Source: Pycnococcus provasolii (lineage: Eukaryota; Chlorophyta; Pseudoscourfieldiophyceae; Pseudoscourfieldiales). Taken from it: a DNA stretch of 64,000 nt. This document shows, piece after piece, positions 39,120 through 48,292 of this stretch. A program made the position numbers and the translations under genes. Under the pieces are notes generated by a model, which made no database searches, was not told the DNA's origin, and saw nothing but the letters and a program-made list of their open reading frames with translations. Numbering within the stretch: the stretch's first letter is position 1; each line of letters begins with the position of its first letter. The stretch lies in assembly GCA_049487715.1 (NCBI GenBank), contig CP150552.1, forward strand, positions 620,001-684,000, read 5' to 3'.

Positions 39120-40608
39120 GCCAACCGAGAGCGTTAAACTACATGTAATATTACCTTCATTCAATTCGCACGTCGCCAATCTCCCAGAACGCGTGACTCG
39201 CTTGCTCTTGGCGTTGCGACGTAAGGACACGTGAAGTCTGAAGACAGTTGTGCGGGCTTGAGACTACCGTACCTGACCGGTACCTATTGGGTAGACACTA
39301 CAATACATGTGGTCTACATGTGGTACCGTACCCCTCCCTGCTTACCGTCACGAATCATAGATACACCACATCGCTAACTTACTCGTCTGCTCGTCGCACA
39401 CTCGTCGCACAACTTACTCACGAAGTCACCACCAAGGACCACTCAAGCGTGTATCCCATTCACAACGACCTCAGATCACAGAAGTAAGAGGTGCCGTTTG
39501 ACCGTCGTCGTGGTGCTTTCTTTGTGATCGGGAGACCGAGTCGTCACCAGCCTGACCATGGATGGAGGCAGGGAGGCATGCATGGGCCGCGCCGCGCCGC
39601 GCCTAATAAAAGGTACTCTTATGAACCACAGGCCACGACGCAGAACTAACATTTCACGTGGTCCATCACACTAGCTAGTTGGGCCTGTTACTGGTTACAG
39701 TATGTCGAGCCTCGGATGCATGGGGAACAACCAACGTGAGGACCAACGAGAGGACCAACGTGATGACCAACGTGATAACGTGATTGTGCTAAAACCTTTC
39801 TTACCGTACAAGTACCGGTAAACTTTCTACGGTCAGACTGTATGTAGGACGAAAGGGTTCTCGTCTCCTGTCGTGAGTCGTCGCTGATCAATTCCAGTCT
39901 ACTGTCATCGATGCGACGAGTTCCTTTGTTCCCTTCATTCCCCTTGACCGGCGCCGGCGAATCGGCGATGCCTTCATGCCTTCCTCATTCATGTGGTGAT
40001 GGTAGTCGTCGACCTAGGTTGTCTCTTGTCGTTCGCGAACGAGCTAACCTTACATAAGAACTACCAACCTCGACCAACTGGCGCATGGGCGCATGGCCCA
40101 CTCCACTGGCACTCCTGGCATCCCTGGCTATGTACAACTTGCACGGGTAATAACTAATAAGGACCCAGCGGCTTTTAGGGAAAAATAAAGTCACCAACCG
40201 TGTATATTCACACTCCACGCTACTCGACAGACTACGATAGTTGTCGCCTGTCGGCCATCACAGAAGAAGTTGGGCATCAGTTGGTCGTTCATCAATACAT
40301 CTCAAGAGCAATCATCAGTGGTGCAGGCATTGTTTGTGTTAAGGCTTCTTAAGGTTACCAGCGTCACTGTACTGTACTGTACTGTAGTTACTGCAGTGCA
40401 CGGGTACCGTACCGTACCGTCCATACCTTGCTTATATAAAGCCAATACTTCACGGCTCGTCAATACATTACAATACTACGATAGTCTCTTTTTTACCGAT
40501 ATATTCTTGTGGACTATAGTTGTCAGTCTTAGTTCGGAGTGTGTGGGTGTTTCTGGCAACGACTGACGACTTGCAGCAAGGCTTAAGTAGCAAAAAAATA
40601 AAACGCAC
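39120..40608. other. long intergenic region upstream of DYRK gene
   Basis: No gene seen in ~1.5 kb. It holds GAGGACCAACG/TGATGACCAACG imperfect repeats (about 39736-39780), ACTGT tandem units (about 40367-40385), GGTACCGTACCGTACCGTCC (40403-40422), several other GGTACCGTA-like elements, and TATATAAA at 40433-40440. Some of it is probably promoter and 5' UTR of the kinase. Confidence 0.45.
40433..40440 (+). promoter_or_regulatory. TATA-box candidate upstream of DYRK
   Basis: TATATAAA 169 bp before the kinase ATG, preceded by GTACCGTA repeats. Confidence 0.4.
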
Positions 40609-42696
40609 ATGCCCAGAGGAGGCGAGCTTCACGCACACCCCTTGTCGGGAATGCCCACGCCGCCGAGTAGCACCTCGCGCAAGAACTTACCAACGCTCAA
40701 CCTACAGAAGGTGAAAGCCGCGCAGGACGAGGTGTTGAATGCGAACGGAACGCAAGGCAACGGCCGCGTCAGCAAGGGCGACGCGTCGTCTTCGTACACC
40801 ACCTACCACCAACCACACCCGCCGACAGGCGCAGCACCTGTGGGAGGAAGAAAGGCAAGCCGGCCGATATCAAACAAGTCAAGTCGCGCGCAAGCTGCGG
40901 CAGCTGGGCAGAAGCTTGCACAGATGACCCTCGCTGACGGCAGTGGCGCGATGACGCACCGGGCGCCGGCAAAGCAGAGCCCCGTGTACATGGGTTCGCA
41001 CCACGACAACGGGCACGGGGTGAGATCTCACGCCTCGAGCAGGCGAAGCAACCCCACGCCGTCGAGCCACGTCGCCTCGCTTCACGCGCGCGACAGGAAC
41101 GTGGAGCTGCCGCCCGGTGCAAGCGCGGCGATGACACCAGCGGGTGCGCTGAGAAGTCAGGGCAACATGCTCACCGGCTACGAGCAGAGCGAAGTGCTCG
41201 AGTACCCGCAGGTGTGGTTCTGTGGCAACACGTCGCAGAAGATACACGGCGCTCCAGGCATCAGCCACAGCACCGCGCCTAACCATGGCTACGACGACGA
41301 GCGCGGCGACTACCTGACGGTGCTTCGCGACCACATCGCGTACCGGCACGAGATTCTTGGGACGCTAGGAAAGGGTTCGTTCGGCCAGGTGGTGCAGTGC
41401 CTGGACCACAAGACGGGCCTTACGCAGGCTGTGAAGATCATACGCAACAAGAAGCGGTTCCACCACCAGGCTCTTGTCGAGGTGAAGATCCTCGAGCACC
41501 TGCGCCACCGCGACCCGAACGGCGACTCGAACGTCATCCACCTGAGCGAGTACTTCCACTTCAGAAATCACCTGTGCATCAGCTTCGAGCTGCTCTCCAT
41601 CAACTTGTACGAGTTCATTCGCAACAACGGGTTCCAGGGTCTCAGCATCGGGCTCATCCGTCGCTTCGCCAGTCAGCTGCTCGTCGCGCTGCGCTTCCTG
41701 CGCCGTGAGCGAGTTGTTCACTGCGACCTGAAGCCCGAGAACGTGCTGCTCAGGCAGCCGTCGAAGAGCGCAATCAAGGTGATTGACTTCGGCTCGAGCT
41801 GCTTCGAGGACGAGAGAGTATACACGTACATTCAGAGCCGATTCTACCGCAGCCCGGAGGTGGTGCTCGGTCTGCCGTACGGCATGCCGATTGACATGTG
41901 GAGCTTCGCCTGCATCCTAGCTGAGCTCTACACAGGCTACCCTCTCTTCCCCGGCGAGAACGAGCTCGAGCAGTTTGCTTGCATCATGGAGGTGATTGGG
42001 CTGCCGCCCAAGCACATGGTGGAGAACTCGACGCGTAAGAAGATGTTCTTCGACCCTGGTTCGATGCAACCTCGCATCGTGGCGAACAGCCGAGGAAAGA
42101 AGCGAAGGCCGAATTCCAAGGACTTATCGAGTGCGGTGCGATGCGGCGACCGCGCGTTTTTGAGCTTCCTGGAAGGATGCCTGCGGTGGGATCCCGCGGA
42201 ACGAATGACGCCGGAGGAGGCGCTGTGCCACGAGTGGATTGGTGAGAGCTTTGGGTCTGGCAGCTCCACCGCGCGAGGCGAGGCGCCGTCGAGCAGAGGT
42301 GCGCTTGGATTCCTGACGAATCGCGGTGGGCGAGGTGCGGCGGCGAACGCAGGAGGGGCGAGTGCCGCGGCACAGCACCTGCAGCAGCAGCTACAGATGT
42401 ACCATCAGCAAGTGTCAGGTCATATCACCACTGGCAAGTCGATGGCGAACGACGGCAATGCACTGGCGCCGGGTGGAATCACACATCGCAGTGGGTACGG
42501 GAACGGCCACGGAGGAGCGAGTGGTTCCTTCACACATCGCGCTGGTGGCGGCGGTGGCGGCGGAGGAGGATCGTCGTCGAAGCACGTTTCGTCGCGCAAC
42601 CATGCTCTTGCCCACGCTGTTGCCGGTGGGCAGCTGCCACCGATCCGAGACGGAAGCACGATGCTAACGTCTCGAGGACATCGGCACAACCGGTGA
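40609..42696 (+). CDS. DYRK-family protein kinase
   Basis: The protein has 695 residues. A disordered N-terminus is followed by the DYRK-specific NAPA/DH segment (LTGYEQSEVLEYPQVWFCG, then YDDERGDYLTVLRDHIAYR) and a kinase domain at about 245-550: glycine loop LGKGSFGQV, AVKII Lys, catalytic VVHCDLKPENVLL (Asp373), DFGSS, and activation loop YTYIQSRFYRSPEV with the YxY autophosphorylation pair Tyr405/Tyr407. The NAPA region lets DYRKs autophosphorylate the loop Tyr during translation and then act as Ser/Thr kinases. Plant/algal relatives (DYRKP) affect growth, starch and quiescence control. The C-terminus (~145 residues) is Gly/His/Ser-rich with a 10-residue Gly run and no motif I recognise. 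Confidence 0.95.
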   Translation: MPRGGELHAHPLSGMPTPPSSTSRKNLPTLNLQKVKAAQDEVLNANGTQGNGRVSKGDASSSYTTYHQPHPPTGAAPVGGRKASRPISNKSSRAQAAAAGQKLAQMTLADGSGAMTHRAPAKQSPVYMGSHHDNGHGVRSHASSRRSNPTPSSHVASLHARDRNVELPPGASAAMTPAGALRSQGNMLTGYEQSEVLEYPQVWFCGNTSQKIHGAPGISHSTAPNHGYDDERGDYLTVLRDHIAYRHEILGTLGKGSFGQVVQCLDHKTGLTQAVKIIRNKKRFHHQALVEVKILEHLRHRDPNGDSNVIHLSEYFHFRNHLCISFELLSINLYEFIRNNGFQGLSIGLIRRFASQLLVALRFLRRERVVHCDLKPENVLLRQPSKSAIKVIDFGSSCFEDERVYTYIQSRFYRSPEVVLGLPYGMPIDMWSFACILAELYTGYPLFPGENELEQFACIMEVIGLPPKHMVENSTRKKMFFDPGSMQPRIVANSRGKKRRPNSKDLSSAVRCGDRAFLSFLEGCLRWDPAERMTPEEALCHEWIGESFGSGSSTARGEAPSSRGALGFLTNRGGRGAAANAGGASAAAQHLQQQLQMYHQQVSGHITTGKSMANDGNALAPGGITHRSGYGNGHGGASGSFTHRAGGGGGGGGGSSSKHVSSRNHALAHAVAGGQLPPIRDGSTMLTSRGHRHNR

Positions 42697-42868
42697 GGAT
42701 ATGAGTTTTTTCTTTCTTTCTTTCTTTCATGTTTACTTCAGCCAGCAACAACAAAAAAGAATGGAAATCTTATGGATGCGACGTACATATTGTTATCAAA
42801 GCAACACCCGATCCGTTTGACCCTTTTCGTTGAGAAACTTGCAAAAGAACGGGTCAAAGTTACACGAC

Positions 42869-43699
42869 TTAAGTTGACGCGGCGGCGCGCATGCGCGAGC
42901 GCTTTCCAATCACCGCCTGGAATCCCGTCTTGATCGAAGAGACGGTGCGGTGAGCGCCGCACTGGTTGCAAGACATGCGGTACAGTCGGTCATTTCGACT
43001 CAGTTCGGTGTCTGGACTCTTGCAGCTTGCACAGAGCACATATTCGTTGACGTAGCGACGCAGGATACCCTCGAATGCCTTGGGAAGGAATCTTCCCTTG
43101 ACGATGAGACGATCCTGTCCGTCAATGCTTCCTGTGGTTCCGAGCTCAGCGAGCAGGAAGGCAAGCACGTGGTCGTTGTTGCGACGCAGCTGCTTGCACA
43201 TTTCGATGAAGTTTGCAAACACCGTCTTTTTCGTTCCTTCGCGCAGAACCTGCGGCGGCTTGAGGATTGTGCGTTTCTTTTCTCCCGTGAGTTCCGGGTT
43301 GTGTGCACGCAGCGTGCTGAAGACGCGGTCGAGCAGTTCTTCGTAGAGGTAGTCGCGCGTGCACGTTGGGCTCCATACGTTTTCTGACGCGTCTCCCGCG
43401 GCGTCCGCTCCCGCGTCTCCGCCTGTGCCATCGACCCCTTCCCCGATCCCTTCGAGGTCAAGATCTTTCGTTTCTTTCTTCTTCTTCTTTTTCTTTTTCG
43501 ATAAGCCTAAGTCGAGGTCACCGAGGTCGTCCGTGAGCGAATCCACACCGGAAGGGGCATCGACATCAGCCGACCCCGAGGCACCACCCCCCTCTAAGTC
43601 AAGTTCGAGGGACTCCGTCGACTTCTTCTTCTTCTTCTTCTTGTCCTTCGACAAAGACAAATCCAAGTCGAGGTCCAGAGGCTCGGAAGAGTCCGCCAT
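42869..43699 (-). CDS. EIF2S2: eIF2 subunit beta
   Basis: The protein has 276 residues from the ATG at 43699. The N-terminus has two Lys tracts (KDKKKKKKK and SKKKKKKKK) embedded in acidic LDLDL repeats, corresponding to the K-boxes that bind eIF5 and eIF2B-epsilon; many eukaryotes have three. The core follows the family: YLYEELLDRVFSTLRAHNPE, KPPQVLREGTKKTVFANF, then LGTTGSIDGQDRLIVKGRF and a C-terminal zinc finger CASC...CNQC (C-x2-C-x17-C-x2-C). The subunit is part of the eIF2-GTP-Met-tRNAi complex. Teloboxes lie 113-190 bp upstream, as is common for translation genes in plants. Confidence 0.95.
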   Translation of the reverse strand: MADSSEPLDLDLDLSLSKDKKKKKKKSTESLELDLEGGGASGSADVDAPSGVDSLTDDLGDLDLGLSKKKKKKKKETKDLDLEGIGEGVDGTGGDAGADAAGDASENVWSPTCTRDYLYEELLDRVFSTLRAHNPELTGEKKRTILKPPQVLREGTKKTVFANFIEMCKQLRRNNDHVLAFLLAELGTTGSIDGQDRLIVKGRFLPKAFEGILRRYVNEYVLCASCKSPDTELSRNDRLYRMSCNQCGAHRTVSSIKTGFQAVIGKRSRMRAAAST

Positions 43700-44004
43700 G
43701 GCTACAGGTGCTGTGCTGTGGTGAAGCAGACACAGAAAATGCCAAACTAATATTCTGAAAATGGCGCCGCCTCTTCACGGGGACAAGAAGGGGAAGACAA
43801 CAAACGTTTTATAACCCTAATCTTAGTTAGTTCGGGGAACCATAAACCCTAATGCGTTGAGCCCCTTTTCTTTTCTTCATACCCTAATCATCATCATCAT
43901 GCCATGGTGAACGACGTTCTTTAACTTATCGTAAGGTAGTAATTTTACACAACTATGGTACAGTACTGTACAGTACTTATAGTCTACGCATACAGAGTGC
44001 AGTG
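43700..44004. promoter_or_regulatory. eIF2beta promoter with teloboxes
   Basis: ATAACCCTAATC at 43811-43822, AAACCCTAAT at 43844-43853 and ACCCTAATC at 43880-43888 lie upstream of the minus-strand eIF2beta start. ACAGTACTGTACAGTACT (about 43960-43977) is a short palindromic repeat. Also the 3' flank of the MFAP1-like gene. Confidence 0.5.
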
Positions 44005-45093
44005 TCAGTCCGCCTCGCTCCTGAAGAACGCGCCCCGGCTCTGCGGCGGCTTCGTCACGATCGGGAGAGGTCTCGTATCATTCAGCATCGAGGCATCACC
44101 CTTGTCGTCGTTAGTGCCGGGCGCACGAGGATCGTTCGACGCACGAGGATCCGTGTAGCGCTCGCGTGCCGCGAGGTCGCGAAGAAGGCGGCTCATCTCG
44201 CGCTTGTGCCAGAGATCGAAGAGCGCGTCGGCGTCGCCAGACTCGTCGTCTGTGTCGATTCCGCTCGCGTCGCGCATCGAGGCGCGCGCCTCGTCCGTCA
44301 CACTGCCGAGCGCCGCGGCAGCCGCCGCCTGCGCCTCCGCCTGCGCGCGCTCCGCCTCGCGGCGTGCCTGCTCGCGAGTCTCCGCTTGTCTCTTCGCGAG
44401 CTGCTCAGCCTCCTGCTTCCTTCTCTCCTCCTCGCGCCACTCCTCGGCGTCACGCTCGGCAATCGTCGCACGCTTTGACTTGGGCACGAACGTTATGGCA
44501 GGCATCGCGGCGACAGCGCCATCCTCCTCGTCGCTCTCTTCCGTTTCGTACGTATAGTCGGAGCTCCCTTCGTCGTCGGCGTCTTGTTCAGCAGCAGCTG
44601 CTGCTCGTCCCACCCCAGCGCGAGGTGCCGGTGACGCGGCAGCGTTCGTCGCCCGCTCCGGCTCCAAGTCGCCACCGTCATCATGCTCTTGCCGTTCCTG
44701 CTCCCTGTTCATTCTCGCGCGCATTCTCGCACGCCTTCTATCCGCTTCGTCGTCGTCGTCGTCGTCGTCGTCGTCTTCCTGCTCATCGTCGACACCAACG
44801 TCAAGAACGCGCGGCACGTCAACGACACGCGGTACTTCGACAACACGCGGCATGTCGACGACACGCGGTCCAGACTTCTCGTTGGTAACCATGTCCACAT
44901 CATCCCCCCCTGGAATTGCGTTCCCAACAGGTTCTTCGTCATCTTCTTCATTTGTCATCCACGTGGGTAACACACCAGGTCTATATCTTCTATCTTGAGG
45001 TTTTGATGATCTTCCAGACCCAGGATCATTCGCAACACAGTCCGCATTGTTTTTTCTAACCTTAGGTTGCTCGAGCGCACGGCGCACGGACAT
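44005..45093 (-). CDS. MFAP1: MFAP1-like spliceosomal protein, short C-terminus
   Basis: The protein has 362 residues from the ATG at 45093 (MSVRRALEQPKVRK). The landmark region SDYTYETEESDEE, ITFVPKSKRATIAERDAEEW, a Glu/Arg/Ala-rich helix, and GIDTDDESGDADALFDLWHK matches MFAP1 (human YEEYTDSEDE, PVFIRKKDRVTVQERE, NTDDENDEEEYEAWKVRE). MFAP1 is a B-complex spliceosome component that contacts PRP38. The N-terminal half has PRVVDVPRVV repeats and a run of nine Asp. It ends at GAFFRSEAD, where other members have YYHRGAFFMDED followed by about 70 further conserved residues; either truly shortened or a missed downstream exon. Confidence 0.8.
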   Translation of the reverse strand: MSVRRALEQPKVRKNNADCVANDPGSGRSSKPQDRRYRPGVLPTWMTNEEDDEEPVGNAIPGGDDVDMVTNEKSGPRVVDMPRVVEVPRVVDVPRVLDVGVDDEQEDDDDDDDDDEADRRRARMRARMNREQERQEHDDGGDLEPERATNAAASPAPRAGVGRAAAAAEQDADDEGSSDYTYETEESDEEDGAVAAMPAITFVPKSKRATIAERDAEEWREEERRKQEAEQLAKRQAETREQARREAERAQAEAQAAAAAALGSVTDEARASMRDASGIDTDDESGDADALFDLWHKREMSRLLRDLAARERYTDPRASNDPRAPGTNDDKGDASMLNDTRPLPIVTKPPQSRGAFFRSEAD

Positions 45094-45391
45094 GGCACCA
45101 AGGAAAAACAAACAAACCAAGGCGGAAACAAAAACAAAAAAAACAATATTTATTTATGGCGGCGGATTACAATACTCCCTCTATGAACCTAGGTAACCCT
45201 AACCCTACTAACCCAAACCCTAACCGAGGTAGGCTCTTCTCCCTACCAACCTAAGGGCTCTTAAGGGTGAAAGAAGAACGTGCCAAACCCTACTTACTGT
45301 ATTGGACTGGATTTTGTTGGTTTCGTTTTTGCGTTTTTGGCTTTCCAGACTTTCTCTCGTTCTCATTTCTCCCTGCAGGGGACTGCTCGCG
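45094..45391. promoter_or_regulatory. divergent promoter with CCCTAA elements
   Basis: Shared by MFAP1-like (-) and ERD2-like (+). AACCCTAACCCTACTAACCCAAACCCTAACC spans about 45195-45225. Confidence 0.5.
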
Positions 45392-46452
45392 ATGGCGTCC
45401 GACGGCGGCTCTCATGGCGGTCCTGCCAACGGTAGTAGTGTCACTACCCTGGTGCGCTGGCTACGCACACGATCACAAACAGAAAAAGCTGCGTTGTTGG
45501 GCGCCGCAGCACTCCTCACGCTCATAGTCCTGTGGTACTTCGTCGAAGACCACGACAACCTCTTCATCATCGCAGAAACCGTACACTTCATCGGAATCGG
45601 CGTGCTCGTCTACAAACTCACGCAAGAAAAGTCGTGCAGTGGTCTGTCGCTGAAATCACAAATACTAACGGCGATCTTTCTTGCGATTCGACTCATGTGC
45701 TCGTTCGTCATGGAGTACGTTCGCGTTTGCAGGGCGCCTGTCTTTTTTTTGCTGGCTGGCTGGCTGGCGGTGGTGGTGGTGCATGATTGCTGTTTTTCGT
45801 GGAGGTGGACTTGGTTTTTGGTTCACACACTCCGATGGGTCTTCTTTCGCCTCGGCATCGTGCTGACTAACGAACTTCGCACACACAAACAACTTTGAAC
45901 CTCACGTATTTCTCTCTCAGGTATGACGTTCACACCGTGCTCGACCTACTCACGCTCGTCGCAACCGGCTTTGTTATCTACGTCATAATGAACGGATCGA
46001 GCGGACTGCGGGCAACCTACATGAAGGAGCAGGACTCCATGAGCGTCGCCATGGTTCTAGTTCCGTGCACCGTGGTTGCGATCATCGCACACCCAAGCAC
46101 GAACCACGCGCTTCCTTTTCGCATCCTATGGGCGACCTGCGTCTACGTCGAGGCTGTGAGCGTGCTTCCTCAGCTACACATGTTCCGCGGCCAGAAGACG
46201 GTTGAGCGCTTCACGGCGCACTACGTCTTCGCGCTGGGTGTCGCTCGATTCTTCTCCTGCGCGCACTGGTTCCTGCAGATGTTCGACGGCGACTCGTTTC
46301 TGCTGAGTGCGCTCGGCAGCGGCCTTTGGCCGATCATGGTATTGCTGAGCGAGATCGTGCAGACATTTATTCTCGCTGACTTCTGCTACTACTACGTGAA
46401 GGGCCAAGTGACCGGCGGCGGCGTCGTGCGGTTGCCTGTTGACGTGGTGTAA
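45392..46452 (+). CDS. ERD2-like (KDEL-receptor family) membrane protein (two exons)
   Basis: Exon 1 45392-45714, intron 45715-45920 (206 nt, GTACGT...TCAG), exon 2 45921-46452. Splicing gives the family string SFVMEYDVHTVLDLLTL. 284 residues, longer than canonical ERD2 (~215) and matching the plant ERD2-like class. About seven membrane helices: ALLGAAALLTLIVLWYF, FIIAETVHFIGIGVLVYKL, LTAIFLAIRLMCSFVM, VATGFVIYVIM, MVLVPCTVVAIIA, FRILWATCVYVEAVSVLPQL, FALGVARFFSCAHW. The SVLPQLHMF motif and following RF-S-HW are typical of ERD2. ERD2 retrieves HDEL/KDEL proteins from Golgi to ER; the function of ERD2-like members is less certain. The 3' end overlaps an antisense frame of the inverted-repeat copy. 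Confidence 0.88.
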
Positions 46453-47183
46453 TAAAACAGGGCAGGAGCTCTCAAGAGAACCAAGAACCTTATCATAGAG
46501 TTTTGGTCTATGGGCCGTAAGGCGTCGCCACGCATGTCCAACATGAAAATATCGGACTTCGATTTTGGAGGGAGCATCCGATCTCGAGGCGTGTGCGTAA
46601 ACTGCAACCCATCCCGCAAGGCATTTTCGGCACGATCAGCACGCAACTTCTCTTTGTGTAATAGCTCGTGTACCGATTTATTAATACCCCAGTCCCTGCA
46701 TCGCACCAAGTTTTGCAGCAAGTGAAAAATCGTGAGAATGAGACTCGTGAAGCCTGTCACCTTGTCGATTGGTTCCCCTCCAACATTCCAATGGAAAAGG
46801 AATGCCAAAGTGATGACAGCCTGAGCAAGATCCTCCAAAATACTCATACCCATGCCCCATCTGCGCATCCACGAAGGTGGGGGTATGTCAGGCTCACGGC
46901 CGTCGATAGGCTTAAACCATGGTAGAAGGTCAATCAACTCAATCTCCAGAGGAACCAAAAACACAGTCTCGAATACCATCACGGATGTGTTCAGATAGTA
47001 GAGCAAACCACACGGGCATTTGGAACGACGAGTATCCTTCATCCACTGGTGCATCTGCTTGCGTCGACGGTTGAGTACGACCGACCACGGAATGAATGTC
47101 ATCACGTAGCTGAAGATGAGGAAGAATGCATTCGCGACAGCCAGGTGGTATACCACACATTTAGCTGGACGGTCATGATTCAT
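46392..47183 (-). CDS. polytopic membrane protein in inverted repeat, copy A (intact)
   Basis: 263 residues from the first in-frame ATG at 47183 (MNHDRPAKCVVYH); the frame is open ~125 nt further upstream without ATG (WQAAAGGVGRIEDTGTRT), so an upstream exon is possible. About four membrane helices: LAVANAFFLIFSYVMTFIPW, TSVMVFETVFLVPLEIELID, EDLAQAVITLAFLFHW, and VTGFTSLILTIFHLLQNLV, followed by a cytosolic helix (HELLHKEKLRADRAENALRD). No family recognised. The first ~83% is inside the 1.1-kb inverted repeat; the last ~36 residues lie beyond the repeat, are not shared with copy B, and run antisense into the ERD2-like 3' end. This copy keeps the frame that copy B has lost. Expression is unproven. 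Confidence 0.6.
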   Translation of the reverse strand: MNHDRPAKCVVYHLAVANAFFLIFSYVMTFIPWSVVLNRRRKQMHQWMKDTRRSKCPCGLLYYLNTSVMVFETVFLVPLEIELIDLLPWFKPIDGREPDIPPPSWMRRWGMGMSILEDLAQAVITLAFLFHWNVGGEPIDKVTGFTSLILTIFHLLQNLVRCRDWGINKSVHELLHKEKLRADRAENALRDGLQFTHTPRDRMLPPKSKSDIFMLDMRGDALRPIDQNSMIRFLVLLRAPALFYYTTSTGNRTTPPPVTWPFT

Positions 47184-47617
47184 GAACCACGTGCACGACC
47201 CGTTACGATACGTCACATGATCAGGACGCTCGAGCACCTCGTTTTCCAGCCACGTCCTCGTTCCTGTGTCTTCTATTCGTCCAACGCCACCCGCCGCAGC
47301 CTGCCATTCGGCAATGTGACTCTGAATGTTCGAATCACCGCTCCCGAATCATTCTCGGAGGCGCTAGTTGATTCCATCAACACTGGCAACGTACTGGGAG
47401 GTTTTGACAACCGCATTTCGTCAACGCTGGCTGAGATGGGCTTGACGGGTCTGCAAGCTATCATTGGGAAAGGTGCGGCAATCGATAAGGTAAGTCCACC
47501 ACCACCTCCCTCACCACTGCCACCGCCGCCAATGCCGCCACCGCCGCCGCCTCCTTCGCCACCGTTGCCCCCCAGTCCCCCACCGCCAAGCCCAGCACCC
47601 CCACCACCTCCACTACC
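46502..47617 (+). repeat. 1.1-kb inverted duplication, copy A
   Basis: 1116 bp that match, in reverse complement, 61685-62801 (1117 bp). Read against each other the copies differ by a few substitutions and two indels (a 2-bp gain and a 1-bp loss in copy B), which accounts exactly for the length difference. The left end breaks just after the membrane-protein frame, the right end inside the Pro-rich coding repeat. Confidence 0.92.
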
Positions 47618-47726
47618 AACCCCAAACCCCAACCCCCAAAGTCCCAAACCCCAAATTCCAAACCCCAAACCCCCAACTACTAATCAGCGGTGGACGTTTC
47701 CTCGGCTCGATCCAAGATCCACATAA
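47217..47726 (+). pseudogene. truncated Pro-rich surface-protein fragment, copy A
   Basis: An open frame antisense to the membrane protein reads YSSNATRRSLPFGNVTLNV, EALVDSINTGNVLGGFDNRI, LAEMGLTGLQAIIGK, then SPPPPPSPLPPPP-type repeats. In copy B the same protein continues into a membrane helix and cytosolic tail; here the Pro-rich run is cut at ~47617 and passes into unrelated PNPNPQSPKP sequence ending at 47726. A good acceptor (TTTTCCAG) precedes at 47249, and GTAAGT follows DK at 47490, so part of this could have been spliced. Best read as a 5'-and-3' incomplete duplicate. Confidence 0.55.
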
Positions 47727-47729
47727 AGG
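47660..47729 (+). repeat. short inverted repeat, copy A
   Basis: About 70 bp (CCCCAAACCCCC tract plus a unique ~50-bp core ending CCACATAAAGG) repeated in reverse complement at 56214-56283. Sits ~40 bp beyond the end of the 1.1-kb repeat copy A, separated by more CCCCAAA-type sequence. Confidence 0.85.
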
Positions 47730-48292
47730 TAGAAACTCATAGACTAGCTATATTTGGCGAAACCTTAAACTCTCTGCTAATCAAATCAGTCTGCAGAACC
47801 CTTTCGAAACCTTTCTGGATAGAACTTAGAAGAAGGGAACAACGACATCTTTCCCCCCGTAACCCTAACCCTAACCCTAACACCCAGTAACCCTAACCTT
47901 AGTCTAACGTGCCGGTGCCCTGGCAGCCTGGGCACGGGTTGACCACGCCCGGCCCAGCAGACTTGCCTGACCTCGAGCCTCGAGGCAATGCATTGTGCGT
48001 GGTCAAGGAAGGGTGCGTGGTCCTGTTCTTGTTGTTAAGTTTCCCAGGAGAGTCAATGACCATGGATGGTGCGCTGTGGACTGTGGTTCGTTCTGGGTCC
48101 CGCCCTTCTTGGTTTGTTTCTCGGCCTTCTCCTGGTGGGGTCAATCATCTCCTGGCACCCCACCTGGACGGCTGGACCTGGGGACCCACCTCGAGGGCCC
48201 TTAAGACTCGCCCTTAAGCTTAAGGTTCGTTCATCTTCCCGGTTCTCGCTCCCTGCTTGCGGCCGGCCTCTTAAGAGTGTTGTTTTTTAAGT
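47730..48292. promoter_or_regulatory. formin upstream region with CCCTAA array
   Basis: No gene seen. TAACCCTAACCCTAACCCTAA at about 47860-47880 with further CCCTAAC units to 47899, ~400 bp before the formin ATG. TTAAG-containing motifs (CTTAAGACTCGCCCTTAAGCTTAAGG near 48200) lie closer to the start. Confidence 0.5.

Noticed and set aside
47273-47668. Gly-rich minus-strand protein
   Set aside because: Reverse complement of the Pro-rich coding run; low complexity only.
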